This document shows positions 8,148-16,168 of a stretch of 37,822 nucleotides of DNA, piece after piece. Numbering within the stretch: the first letter of the stretch is position 1; each line of letters starts with the position of its first letter. The position numbers and the translations under genes are program-made. Source of the stretch: Oscillospiraceae bacterium (lineage in GTDB: Bacteria; Bacillota; Clostridia; Oscillospirales; Oscillospiraceae); NCBI GenBank assembly GCA_009781855.1, contig WQUY01000018.1, positions 1-37,822 of the forward strand, in the 5' to 3' direction. The notes below the pieces were generated by a model. That model ran no database searches, was not told the DNA's origin, and worked only from the letters and a program-made list of their open reading frames with translations.

Positions 8148-9500
8148 CTACACCTCCGACTTCTTAGCAACAGCCTTAGTTTTCCACTTTCCGGTAAAAT
8201 ACCGAGCGCATAAAATCAAAGACACCACACCCCAACCCAGCGGCGTGGTCATCCATGCAGCACTATAACCAAGCACACCCAGATAAACAGCCAGATAACC
8301 CGTAGAAACACGTATAGCCAGCGCAATGAGCGTTGCCGCAGACTGCACAACAGTATCGCCGGCACCCTGCAACACCCCGCTGACCGTCATCTGCACAGCA
8401 AAAATCCAAACCCAAACAGACATAAACCGAACAATGCTGACACCAATCGGCAATGAATTGACTTCAAGCCCGAACACTGAAAGCAGTGTCCCGGCAAATA
8501 TATAAAACAGCACACTCACCACAGCAACAACACCTAAAGCCATTGCAAGAGTCACCCTAAAACCGCGCTTTACTCGGTCGAGCTGCTCTGCCCCGATATT
8601 TTGCCCAACAAAACTTGCAAGACCCGACTGGAAAGCCATGAGCGGCACAGCCAAAATCATATCCAACCTTGCAGCAGCAGTATATGCAGCCATAACTCCG
8701 GGAACGGTGCGCTCAAACCCATTAACAAGACGCTGCATCGCCCCATAACCAATTGAAACAAAGCTTATTTGAATTGCTACCGGAAGCCCAAGTTTTGTCA
8801 TGGTAAGGGCAATTTTCGCATCCCAATGAACGCCGGACTTCACAAAAGGGAATCGCTTTCTCATATATATGTATGAAACCACAGCGCACATAGCCTTAGC
8901 AATGAGCGTTGAAAACGCAGCCCCCGCAACACCCCATGGGATAACTACAATAAACAGAGGCGTAAGAATAGCGCTGAGTATCGTCGAAATCAGCAAGAAA
9001 TACAAAGTTGCTTTGGAATCGCCCACACTGCGCAGGATTGCCGCAACTGCGTTATACACGAATTGAAAAAACAAACCGATACTGTAAATACGAAAATAAG
9101 TGATGGAAAGAGATATCTTCTCCTCCGGCACACCGAGAATTTCCCTGAGCAAAAAAGGCGTGACAACGAAAGCGGTCATGCTGGTGAGCAGACCAAAAAA
9201 ACCGAGCAGAATAAGTGCAGTATCAATTGCCGAAGGCAGGCTGGATTCCTTTCCCGCGCCAAAATACTGAGAGATGACAACCCCAACACCGACAGAAAGC
9301 CCGGACGACACGCCCAAAAATAGAAACACCATAGACTGTGTCGTACCCACAGCGCCAAGGGCAAGCTCTCCGATTAAGTTTCCAACCAATATGCCATCAA
9401 CGATATTATATGTTTGTTGAAGCAGAAACCCGGCAAGAATAGGCAAGGTAAAGAGCAGAATCACCCTCCACTCTTTACCTTTTGTCATATCCTTTTTCAT
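8148..9500 (-). CDS. MATE-family multidrug/metabolite exporter
   Basis: The 450-residue integral membrane protein has about twelve hydrophobic segments and the family hallmark near the N-terminus, LPILAGFLLQQTYNIVDGIL, with the corresponding internal repeat in the second half (LPVAIQISFVSIGYGAMQRL). ATG 9500 is chosen over the GTG at 9509 because that GTG lies inside the AGGTGA ribosome binding site. MATE proteins export cationic or aromatic compounds using sodium or proton gradients. It follows the URO-D gene on the same strand but is separated from it by a terminator hairpin at 9524-9553. A functional link with the catabolic locus is possible but unproven. Confidence 0.9.
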   Translation of the reverse strand: MKKDMTKGKEWRVILLFTLPILAGFLLQQTYNIVDGILVGNLIGELALGAVGTTQSMVFLFLGVSSGLSVGVGVVISQYFGAGKESSLPSAIDTALILLGFFGLLTSMTAFVVTPFLLREILGVPEEKISLSITYFRIYSIGLFFQFVYNAVAAILRSVGDSKATLYFLLISTILSAILTPLFIVVIPWGVAGAAFSTLIAKAMCAVVSYIYMRKRFPFVKSGVHWDAKIALTMTKLGLPVAIQISFVSIGYGAMQRLVNGFERTVPGVMAAYTAAARLDMILAVPLMAFQSGLASFVGQNIGAEQLDRVKRGFRVTLAMALGVVAVVSVLFYIFAGTLLSVFGLEVNSLPIGVSIVRFMSVWVWIFAVQMTVSGVLQGAGDTVVQSAATLIALAIRVSTGYLAVYLGVLGYSAAWMTTPLGWGVVSLILCARYFTGKWKTKAVAKKSEV

Positions 9501-9523
9501 AGCGTTCACCTAAAAGCAAAAGG

Positions 9524-9553
9524 GGGGAGACTTATCTAACTTGAAGTCTCCCC
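9524..9553 (-). terminator. Rho-independent terminator downstream of the URO-D gene
   Basis: GGGGAGACTT at 9524-9533 pairs perfectly with AAGTCTCCCC at 9544-9553 with a 10-base loop. On the minus strand it is followed by CCTTTTGCTTTT, a good terminator tail, so it should end transcripts of the gene stopping at 9573. On the plus strand a TTGCTTTTT tail also exists. Confidence 0.75.
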
Positions 9554-9572
9554 TTGCTTTTTCCTTGTTATT

Positions 9573-10598
9573 CTACAACCCCTCGTAACACTTGCTGCTG
9601 TAATTAAACAACTCATCCTCAAAAGCAAAGTAGCTCTCAGGGATATTGCCGCTCAGCCGCACAACGATACCGGAACCCTTATGCTTGTGCGCCCCGAATC
9701 TGTCAACGAGACTGCGGGCATATTCTCGAGCCTGCTCAGCTGTGGTAGCAGGATTGTACATGATGTTAGGATCGGGCATGTATTCGACAGTCAATTTATC
9801 ACCATAGGTTTTGAGTATGCTGTCAACATCATTAATCGACTGAATCTCTATCAAATCAGCTTTCAGATCATTGACGATATATGGAAGCCAAGCCTCCATT
9901 TTGCCGCAAGTGTGGAACATTGTTCTTAGCCCCTGGGCACGAAACGCATCAAAGAGCCTAATCGTTGGTTCAAGCAGAGTCTCTTCAAAAAGTTCGCATT
10001 TGAAAAATTGACTCTTTGCATTAGACCAGTCATCATTATGACACACATAATCAAAGTTGTATACCTTTTGCTGCACATTTAAAAGATCGATTTTATAATC
10101 AACTAACCTGTTAAAGAAAGCGGCGCATTCTTCGGTTTCGACTAATAAATCATACAAACATTGCTCAAAACCTTCTAGAAAATGCAGTTGCTCGAATGTA
10201 CCATGGCCGAGACTGCGACATGCCAGTGCAAGATTTTTTTCTCTCTTGAAATGCTCATAACCCTCTGCCCAATCAAAATCATGCACATCAGGCCAGCGGA
10301 TATTGCGCCATGCACCAATTTCTTTCATTGGATAAGGTTTTATCGGTGTGACACCCTCCTGGAGCGGTTCATATCTATAACATGTGCCAAACCAATCTAC
10401 ACTGTCTCTAGCGCGATCATGTGCAACCCAGGAATAAGCTCTCGGAACAGCCCATTGGGTGGACTTGTACAAGCAAGGCATCCACAAGGGTTTTTCGTGG
10501 CGAAATGTTCTGAGCAGGTTTTCGCCCTCGGTTATTGGATAATCACGCTTTACGCTTTCCATCGGCGGTGGGAATACAGGAATCATAAAATCAGCCAT
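9573..10598 (-). CDS. URO-D-fold protein, methyltransferase-like, with HxCG metal motif
   Basis: The 341-residue product belongs to the uroporphyrinogen decarboxylase/MtaA superfamily (TIM barrel). It keeps the H229-x-C231-G motif (FHTCGKMEAW) that binds zinc in cobalamin-dependent methyltransferases such as MtaA and MtbA. It shares a HNDDW motif (187-191) with the URO-D-like protein at 12283 (HHDDW). It lacks the N-terminal RxPVWxMRQAGR signature of true heme-pathway HemE, so a haem role is unlikely. ATG 10598 has GGAGGT 9 bases upstream. The gene follows the dehydratase-subunit gene after 36 bases and is probably co-transcribed. Function is uncertain: methyl transfer from a methylated substrate is the leading idea, but no corrinoid protein is encoded nearby. 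Confidence 0.78.
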   Translation of the reverse strand: MADFMIPVFPPPMESVKRDYPITEGENLLRTFRHEKPLWMPCLYKSTQWAVPRAYSWVAHDRARDSVDWFGTCYRYEPLQEGVTPIKPYPMKEIGAWRNIRWPDVHDFDWAEGYEHFKREKNLALACRSLGHGTFEQLHFLEGFEQCLYDLLVETEECAAFFNRLVDYKIDLLNVQQKVYNFDYVCHNDDWSNAKSQFFKCELFEETLLEPTIRLFDAFRAQGLRTMFHTCGKMEAWLPYIVNDLKADLIEIQSINDVDSILKTYGDKLTVEYMPDPNIMYNPATTAEQAREYARSLVDRFGAHKHKGSGIVVRLSGNIPESYFAFEDELFNYSSKCYEGL

Positions 10599-10634
10599 TA
10601 ATAATTTACCTCCGCAAATATTTTTGTTTTATTT

Positions 10635-11948
10635 CTATTCAAGCATCTGTAGTCCGAGGCTCTCCATCCATGTGTCGAGTTGTTCAAGAAAACGCTTCTC
10701 GTCAAAATCCACACGGTCGCCAGGTTGTGCGCCCTCGTAACATAATACACTGTATCCGGCTTCGCGCAAGTACATGGCTTGCTCTTTACGCAAAAGTGTA
10801 CAGCCGACACCGGCACGCCACATGCCAAACAAAGCGCCGTCGGCATCAAATACATCGGCAAACTCATTGAGCGCTTTGGGGCGTATATATTCGTCAATCT
10901 TGAAGTGGTGTGGGAACCGCGCGTCAGGGCCGGTCATAAACCTTACGGCATCCTCACGTGTATTGAGTTCCATGGTGTCGGAATATACAGGATAATCACG
11001 ATCGCCTATGCTGCCATCGGGCTTTCTTTCGAGCTGTGACTGGGAGTGGTGGGTATATTGTGAGCCCAAACATACTGCACCGTATTGCTCCATGTAACGA
11101 TAATATTTGAGAAAATGCCATGAAGGTGGATGCGCCTCAATCCAGCGGAAGCGTTCAGTGCCAACAGCCGCTATTTTGTTTTGTACGCGCCACTCAACCT
11201 CATCACGAACAGTTTTCCAGAACTTGACAGAAAGCTCCGGCCCTATTTTTGCCAAACTTCCAAGTTGGAAAAACGAGTATAAATCCTTTACGGATAGTGG
11301 TGAGGGCGTAAAAGTCATGAAATAACTAACATCCTGCCTGTACTCTTTCAGCAGGCGGCAATTGCGGGCAAGCTCAAAGAGTGTTTCGTCGTCGAGCTTT
11401 TGGCCGAACACAGTTTCCATTTCATTGAGCATCTTCAGCGAATTGAAATTCCTGTGGTCAAGCATTGCGGCCTCTCTGGCCTCATCGCGCTCGCCAATAT
11501 ACATGGTAAAGTCATTAGTCCATCTGGAAATAGGCTTGAAGTCACGGCATTGCTGCCCGCGTTTTATATGGGAGTCACACACACAAGGAAATGGTACTGT
11601 AAAATGCCTTTCGGGAAACGGCTTGCCATCTGATGTGTGGCCTAGAAACTGCGCCCCCCAGCATGTGTTGTGATAGCCGCAAATCTCACGACCCCAGCCC
11701 CTGACCTCACTCGCAAGCCTCGCTTTGCGCGCAAAAGGCTCATCCTGAGCAGCCATCATTGCACCTACCGGATTATCTTCAATGACCTTGATCGCCGGAA
11801 ACGCGACTTGCCAATCCAGTGTGAAGCTGGTGTTGCCCTGGCCGAGGACACTTTCCTTTCCGGCAATGCCCTTGTCGTAGTTTTTCCTGATTTCCTTTGC
11901 AAGCGTCCAACATTCAAGCGGTTTGGTTTCCCACAGTTGGTTTTTCAT
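10635..11948 (-). CDS. 2-Hydroxyacyl-CoA dehydratase / benzoyl-CoA reductase family subunit (HgdA/BcrB-like)
   Basis: The 437-residue protein shows the D-family layout. A first cysteine region is EICGYHNTCWGAQFLG (C90, C96), then PFPCVCDSHIKRGQQC (C122, C124, C134), and a late cysteine is at GVGCTLL (C383). The C-terminus has the family pattern LCYEGAQPGDRVDFDEKRF. These cysteines are candidates for the [4Fe-4S] or double-cubane cluster ligands. Length fits the larger catalytic subunit (HgdA, BcrB or BzdO). ATG 11948 follows AGAGGTGA at 7 bases. Its partner, the HgdB/BcrC-like subunit, is encoded on the opposite strand at 14210, so the two catalytic subunits are made from divergent transcripts. 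The reaction is probably ATP-dependent one-electron reduction of a CoA thioester, leading to dehydration or ring/double-bond reduction. Confidence 0.82.
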   Translation of the reverse strand: MKNQLWETKPLECWTLAKEIRKNYDKGIAGKESVLGQGNTSFTLDWQVAFPAIKVIEDNPVGAMMAAQDEPFARKARLASEVRGWGREICGYHNTCWGAQFLGHTSDGKPFPERHFTVPFPCVCDSHIKRGQQCRDFKPISRWTNDFTMYIGERDEAREAAMLDHRNFNSLKMLNEMETVFGQKLDDETLFELARNCRLLKEYRQDVSYFMTFTPSPLSVKDLYSFFQLGSLAKIGPELSVKFWKTVRDEVEWRVQNKIAAVGTERFRWIEAHPPSWHFLKYYRYMEQYGAVCLGSQYTHHSQSQLERKPDGSIGDRDYPVYSDTMELNTREDAVRFMTGPDARFPHHFKIDEYIRPKALNEFADVFDADGALFGMWRAGVGCTLLRKEQAMYLREAGYSVLCYEGAQPGDRVDFDEKRFLEQLDTWMESLGLQMLE

Positions 11949-12282
11949 AACACATTCACCTCTTAGCTGGCGGGAGCCGAACTCCCATCGGTTTGAGACA
12001 AGGCGGGACGCTGCTTTGCTTAAACACGTCCCATCCGTTTGTTGCTTCTTTTGTATAACATCTAAAACTACTCAGAATATGTCTTTTGCGTGTTCAGACA
12101 TTCATACAACGAATAAGATACACTAACCAATTGAAAGTTACATTATGCCTTTAGCACAATAATTACATAAAAAATCTGGTCTGATGTCACATCGCATTGA
12201 ATAAGCAACTCTGATAGAATCGGAATGATTTTGGTGGTAATTGTCAGGATAAGAGGCTTTTGTAAAAGGAAGGGTCATAAGT
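11949..12282. other. Divergent intergenic region of the reductase locus
   Basis: These 334 bases separate the minus-strand reductase-subunit gene from the plus-strand URO-D operon and should hold both promoters and any operator. The half next to the minus-strand gene contains two related GC-rich hairpins (11969-12040). The middle and plus-proximal half (12041-12270) is AT-rich. I could not find a convincing -35/-10 pair for either direction, so both promoters may be activator-dependent. No coding sequence is evident. Confidence 0.6.
11969..12040 (-). other. Two tandem related hairpins in the leader of the reductase-subunit gene
   Basis: On the minus strand the sequence reads AAAC-G-GATGGGACG, a 16-base loop, CGTCCCGCC (12040-12002), then 7 bases, then AAAC-C-GATGGGAG, a 5-base loop, CTCCCGCC (11994-11969). 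The two units share AAAC(G/C)GATGGGA at the 5' side and TCCCGCC at the 3' side, while the loops differ. They would lie about 20 to 90 bases before the ATG at 11948. Whether they act as RNA leader structure or as DNA-binding sites cannot be told. Confidence 0.5.
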
Positions 12283-13266
12283 ATGCTTACAAAGAAACAA
12301 AACCTGCTGGAAACGCTGCGAGGTGGAAGCCCCGACCGGTTTGTAAATCAGTTTGAAGCTTTCGGATTTGTGGCAGACCCACATATGAAAAGGTCAAGAG
12401 GTATGCAACCGGGCACAGAGATGGTCAACGCTTGGGGCGTTACAATCCGATTCATTGAAGATACCCCCGGCCCATTTCCTGTGCACGATGAGCAGCATAC
12501 AGTACTCAAAGATATTACCCAATGGCGCGAGACCGTCACTTTTCCAAATCTTGATTTTTCAAAAGAGCAGTGGGATGAATGTCGTGCTGTGGGCAGCCAG
12601 ATAGATAGAAATGATAAATTTGCGACCTGCATGATTGTGCCCGGAGTTTTTGACCATCTGCATTACCTGATGGGTATGGATGCGGCGCTTATAAGCTTCT
12701 ATGAAGAGCCGGAAGCGCTTAAAGAGCTGATAGAAGCCATCACATTATGGGAACTTGAATATGCGAAGTTGCTTTGCGAAAACCTGCAGCCCGAAGCGCT
12801 GTTGCATCATGATGACTGGGGCAGCCAAATTTCGACATTTCTGTCACCTGATATGTTTGATGAGTTTATCTTCCCATCATATAAAAGGATATACGGCTAT
12901 TATAAAGACAATGGAGTAAAAGTCATTGTGCATCACAGCGATTCATATGCAGCGACGATTGTGCCGCACATGATAGAGGCCGGGATAGATATATGGCAAG
13001 GCTGTATAGATACAAACAACATCCCGGAACTGATAGAACAATACGGCGAAAAAATAACTTTCATGGGTGGAATCAACAACGGCATTGCAGATGTTCCGAA
13101 CTGGACGGAATCGCTTATCTCAGATGTTGTTGAAAAGACATGCCGGCAGTGTGGGAAATTATACTTTATACCAGGGCTGACAGCAGGCGGCCCATCAAGC
13201 ACATATCCCGGCGTATATGACACGGTTACACGTGAGATAGATCGCATGAGCAAAATTATGTTTTGA
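12283..13266 (+). CDS. URO-D-fold protein with HHSD motif
   Basis: A 327-residue member of the uroporphyrinogen decarboxylase-like superfamily. The HHDDWGSQ motif is at 175-182 and SPDMFDEFIFPSYKRI at 188-203. A VHHSDS motif at 216-221 stands where the methyltransferases of the family have the zinc-binding HxC; here the cysteine position is serine, as in a sizeable URO-D-like subgroup with HSDG-type motifs. It therefore probably does not bind zinc in the MtaA way. AAGGAAGGG precedes ATG 12283. It is first in the plus-strand operon, 42 bases before the activator ATPase gene. It differs clearly from the URO-D protein at 9573, so the two could form a heteromer or act on different steps. Specific function unknown. 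Confidence 0.75.
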   Translation: MLTKKQNLLETLRGGSPDRFVNQFEAFGFVADPHMKRSRGMQPGTEMVNAWGVTIRFIEDTPGPFPVHDEQHTVLKDITQWRETVTFPNLDFSKEQWDECRAVGSQIDRNDKFATCMIVPGVFDHLHYLMGMDAALISFYEEPEALKELIEAITLWELEYAKLLCENLQPEALLHHDDWGSQISTFLSPDMFDEFIFPSYKRIYGYYKDNGVKVIVHHSDSYAATIVPHMIEAGIDIWQGCIDTNNIPELIEQYGEKITFMGGINNGIADVPNWTESLISDVVEKTCRQCGKLYFIPGLTAGGPSSTYPGVYDTVTREIDRMSKIMF

Positions 13267-13308
13267 TTGCAGGCATTTGATATTTGCCATGGCTAAGGAG
13301 GCTTAAAA

Positions 13309-14193
13309 ATGGTTAAGGAATATGGAAAATGGCCGGAATTCTCGCAGGTTTCAAAAGAGATAGACTGGAAAGGTGCAAAGCTTATTGCAGCAGGCGTTGA
13401 TGTTGGAACAACAAGCGCACAGGCGGCGATACTATGCGATGGCAAGCTGTTTGGGTATGCAAATATCCATGCGGGCGTTGACTTTGAAAAAACGGCAAAA
13501 GACGTTATAGCATTAGCTATGGAAGGTTCCGGTATGGCGGCAAAGGACATCGGCATCATCAGTGCAACGGGGTTTGCAAAGAAAAACGTAAAATTTGCCT
13601 CGAAAACATTTGATGAGATACATTGCCATGCAAAAGGTGCACGATTCATGTTTGGGCCGGAAGTGCGCACAGTTGTGGACATGGGCGGCCAGACAGTAAA
13701 AGCAATAAGGCTTTTTGAGTGGGATCGTGTGCGCGACTTTATGCTCAATGACAAATGCGCCACAGGTTCGGGCAGAAACATTGAGGTGTTATGTGCGCAA
13801 TTGCATCAGGATATCACTGAAATAGGCTCGAAGTCTTTGGAGACAGAAAAAGACCCTGAGCCTGTCAGCACAACCTGCTGGGCATTTGCAGGAACAGAGA
13901 CACTCGGGCTATTCGGAAGGCCTGAGTACCGCAGTGAAAAACTAAGCGAAGCCGAAATTTACGCGTCGCATTTGTTTGCTATAGCGTGGAGAGTTATTGG
14001 CATCATAGGCAGGTTATCGCCTTTGGATGTGGGAGAGATCAGTGTAGATGGCGGTCTGGCATTTACCGGTGGGCTTGCAAAAAACCCCGGAATAACTGCC
14101 CGCATTGAGCGTGAGCTAGGTGTTGCTGCCGCTAAGAGTGATATTGATCCAATGCTTGCCGGTGCGATTGGCGCGGCGTTGCTGAGTGTATGA
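13309..14193 (+). CDS. HgdC/BcrA-type ATP-dependent activator, complete motif set
   Basis: This 294-residue protein is an ASKHA-fold ATPase of the BadF/BadG/BcrA/BcrD/HgdC family. Visible motifs are the phosphate-1 loop DVGTTS (31-36), the phosphate-2 motif DMGGQTVK (124-131), the cysteine motif NDKCATGSGRNIE with C150, and the second cluster cysteine C190 in STTCWAFAGTE. In HgdC the two cysteines of each monomer jointly hold one [4Fe-4S] cluster at the dimer interface. ATP hydrolysis there drives an electron into the dehydratase/reductase. About 25 residues precede the first motif, more than in many homologs. ATG 13309 has AAGGAGG upstream at 8 bases. The stop is 16 bases before the next start. 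Confidence 0.88.
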   Translation: MVKEYGKWPEFSQVSKEIDWKGAKLIAAGVDVGTTSAQAAILCDGKLFGYANIHAGVDFEKTAKDVIALAMEGSGMAAKDIGIISATGFAKKNVKFASKTFDEIHCHAKGARFMFGPEVRTVVDMGGQTVKAIRLFEWDRVRDFMLNDKCATGSGRNIEVLCAQLHQDITEIGSKSLETEKDPEPVSTTCWAFAGTETLGLFGRPEYRSEKLSEAEIYASHLFAIAWRVIGIIGRLSPLDVGEISVDGGLAFTGGLAKNPGITARIERELGVAAAKSDIDPMLAGAIGAALLSV

Positions 14194-14209
14194 AAAGGGG
14201 GTAGAGGTT

Positions 14210-15352
14210 ATGGACTTTAAGAAGCTGATTGCAGAGCGGCACGAATATGCACAAAAATGGAAAGAACGCACAGGCGGCAAAGTGCTGGGTTGGTTTGAGC
14301 CGTACTTCCCCGAAGAAATCGCATATGCTGCCGGAGTATTGCCTGTAAGAATAATAGCGCAGCACGAACCGGACGCGCTCAGTGACAAATGGATATACGG
14401 TGCATGTTACCCAGTCAAAGATATGACAAATCAGTTTTTGCTGGGCAGGATGGACTACATAGATGGATTGGTTAACGTTGAGGGTTGCCAATGGATTTTC
14501 AATGCGTATGAAGTCATAACAAATAATAAGCCCGACATGTTCAAGCACTATCTGTTTTTGCCCGACTACACAGAATCAAAAACCTCAAAAGATGTTCTGA
14601 AATCTGAACTTCTGGTGTTTAAGACCAAGCTTGAAGAGTGGACAGGCAATAAAATCACTGATGCAGCACTTGATAATGCGATAGATATTTATAACAAAAA
14701 CCGCACCTTACTCAGAAGAATTTGCGAACTCAGGCGTGCTGATAACCCCGTGATACTCGGCTCAGAATACATGGATATGCTGCTTGCCAATCAGGTAATG
14801 GACAAAGCACAAATGAATGGTATTTTGGAAAAATTCATAGAAGAACTCGAAAGTCGTGAGCCGGGCAAGGATATGATTAGACTGATGCTCATCGGCAGCG
14901 AGACTTGGGACAGCAACCTTGAAAAATTGATAGAATCATTGGGTGGAAATGTGGTTATAGACGAACTGGATAATGGGACATCCTATTTCTGGGATAATAT
15001 TTTCCCGCAAAAAGACAGGATGATGGCCGTTGGATTGCGTTACCTCGGACGACCGCGTCAGCCAATCAAAGAGAGCAACTGGAGAAGGCGGCCTGCGCAT
15101 ATTGCGGCTCTTGCTGAGGATTATCACATAGACGGAGCAATTATCGCAAAGCAAATCTATTGCCACCCGCACGGCACCGACAACTACGAAGTATGGAAGT
15201 TATTAAGGGAGCGCAATATTCCCTATCACTATTTTGAACGTGATATGTTTGTTCCGAATGACGAAACGACACTCAGGGTAGAAGCATTTCTGAATACAGT
15301 TCGTGCCGGGATTACACGTCTTGCAGGCTGGCACAACACGGTAGAGATATAG
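14210..15352 (+). CDS. 2-Hydroxyacyl-CoA dehydratase / benzoyl-CoA reductase family subunit (HgdB/BcrC-like)
   Basis: The 380-residue protein opens with the family signature GWFEPYFPEEIAYAAGVLPV (residues 27-46). It carries three conserved cysteines suited to be cluster ligands: C66 (YGACYPVKDM), C93 (VEGCQWI) and C318 (KQIYCHPHGTDNYE). The last motif resembles the CDPHE-type motif of BcrC-like subunits. The end shows the usual IPYHYFERD strand and amphipathic helix. Length fits HgdB and BcrC/BzdN (about 380). ATG 14210 is chosen for AGGGGGT 7 bases upstream; an in-frame codon at 14186 overlaps the preceding gene. It lies between two activator-type ATPase genes, an arrangement that fits one multi-subunit enzyme. 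Confidence 0.87.
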   Translation: MDFKKLIAERHEYAQKWKERTGGKVLGWFEPYFPEEIAYAAGVLPVRIIAQHEPDALSDKWIYGACYPVKDMTNQFLLGRMDYIDGLVNVEGCQWIFNAYEVITNNKPDMFKHYLFLPDYTESKTSKDVLKSELLVFKTKLEEWTGNKITDAALDNAIDIYNKNRTLLRRICELRRADNPVILGSEYMDMLLANQVMDKAQMNGILEKFIEELESREPGKDMIRLMLIGSETWDSNLEKLIESLGGNVVIDELDNGTSYFWDNIFPQKDRMMAVGLRYLGRPRQPIKESNWRRRPAHIAALAEDYHIDGAIIAKQIYCHPHGTDNYEVWKLLRERNIPYHYFERDMFVPNDETTLRVEAFLNTVRAGITRLAGWHNTVEI

Positions 15353-15364
15353 GGAGCGAAGAAC

Positions 15365-16135
15365 ATGATTATTGCTGGAATAGATGTAGGTGTTGAAAAC
15401 ACAAAAGTCGTAATAATTGACGATAAGAAAGTGGTCGGCTGTGCGGCTGTATCCACCGGAGGTGTAGAGCGCCCTACGCAGATAAGAAAAGCATATGAGA
15501 TGGCGCTTAGCGCAGCGGGCATCAGCGAAAAAGACGTAGGGGCAGTCATTGCCACAGGCAGAGGCAAGTTCGATGTCGATTTTGTGAGTGGCAGAGTCAC
15601 AGAGACCATAGCTGCAACATTTGCCGCACGGTTTTTATATCCGGACGCAACCTCTGTTATGAGTGTGGGTGCAGATGAAACGCTTGCTGCGACCATCGGC
15701 AAAGAGCGTCTGGTTGGCGAATACGTTGCAAACCAAAAATGCACCGCTGCACTGGGCACATTTTTGAAATTTCTCGCAAAACGGCTGGGTGTTGCACTCG
15801 AAGAATGTAAGCCCGAGGCAAAAGATGCCGGAGAAATAAACGAGGGTTGTGTCGTGTTTTCGGAGCTTGATGCACTCAGTCTTATAAATGACGGAGCAAA
15901 GCCTGAGGCGGTCATGGCATCGGCAATCAATGCTACAGCCATCCGAGCAGCAACGGTTATGAATGACTTAACAATTCCGAAAAATGAGCGGCCGATTTTG
16001 ATAGGGGGACTTGCAAAAAATGCGGCATTTGTGAGTGCTTTGGAAAAAGTATTGGGATTTAAGTTTATAATACCTGAAAATCCGGAATTTTGCGGTGCGA
16101 TTGGGGCAGCGGTCAGTGGTGGCAAAGTAGCGTAA
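15365..16135 (+). CDS. Second HgdC/BcrD-type ATPase, divergent phosphate-2 motif
   Basis: A 256-residue member of the same ASKHA activator family, shorter than the 13309 protein and clearly different from it. The phosphate-1 motif is DVGVEN (7-12). Where the family has DxGGQ it has SVGADE (100-105). The two cluster cysteines are retained: C126 in NQKCTAALGTFL and C162 in NEGCVVFSELD. The adenosine motif GGLAKN (214-219) is present. The pattern suggests a subunit that still helps hold the [4Fe-4S] cluster but may bind or hydrolyse ATP differently. Benzoyl-CoA reductases have two such non-identical ATPase subunits (BcrA/BcrD, BzdP/BzdQ), whereas simple dehydratases use a homodimer. AGGGAG precedes ATG 15365; the gap from the previous gene is 12 bases. 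Confidence 0.85.
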   Translation: MIIAGIDVGVENTKVVIIDDKKVVGCAAVSTGGVERPTQIRKAYEMALSAAGISEKDVGAVIATGRGKFDVDFVSGRVTETIAATFAARFLYPDATSVMSVGADETLAATIGKERLVGEYVANQKCTAALGTFLKFLAKRLGVALEECKPEAKDAGEINEGCVVFSELDALSLINDGAKPEAVMASAINATAIRAATVMNDLTIPKNERPILIGGLAKNAAFVSALEKVLGFKFIIPENPEFCGAIGAAVSGGKVA

Positions 16136-16168
16136 AACCACCGCTTACTTAAAAACGGAGGGAAACGA

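Noticed and set aside
11949-12060. Cobalamin riboswitch upstream of the reductase/URO-D genes
   Set aside because: Considered because of possible corrinoid use, but the B12 box and the conserved core are not present; only two simple hairpins are seen.
9573-13266. Haem biosynthesis hemE assignment for the URO-D-fold genes
   Set aside because: The N-terminal HemE signature (RxPVWxMRQAGR) is missing from both, and no other haem genes are near.
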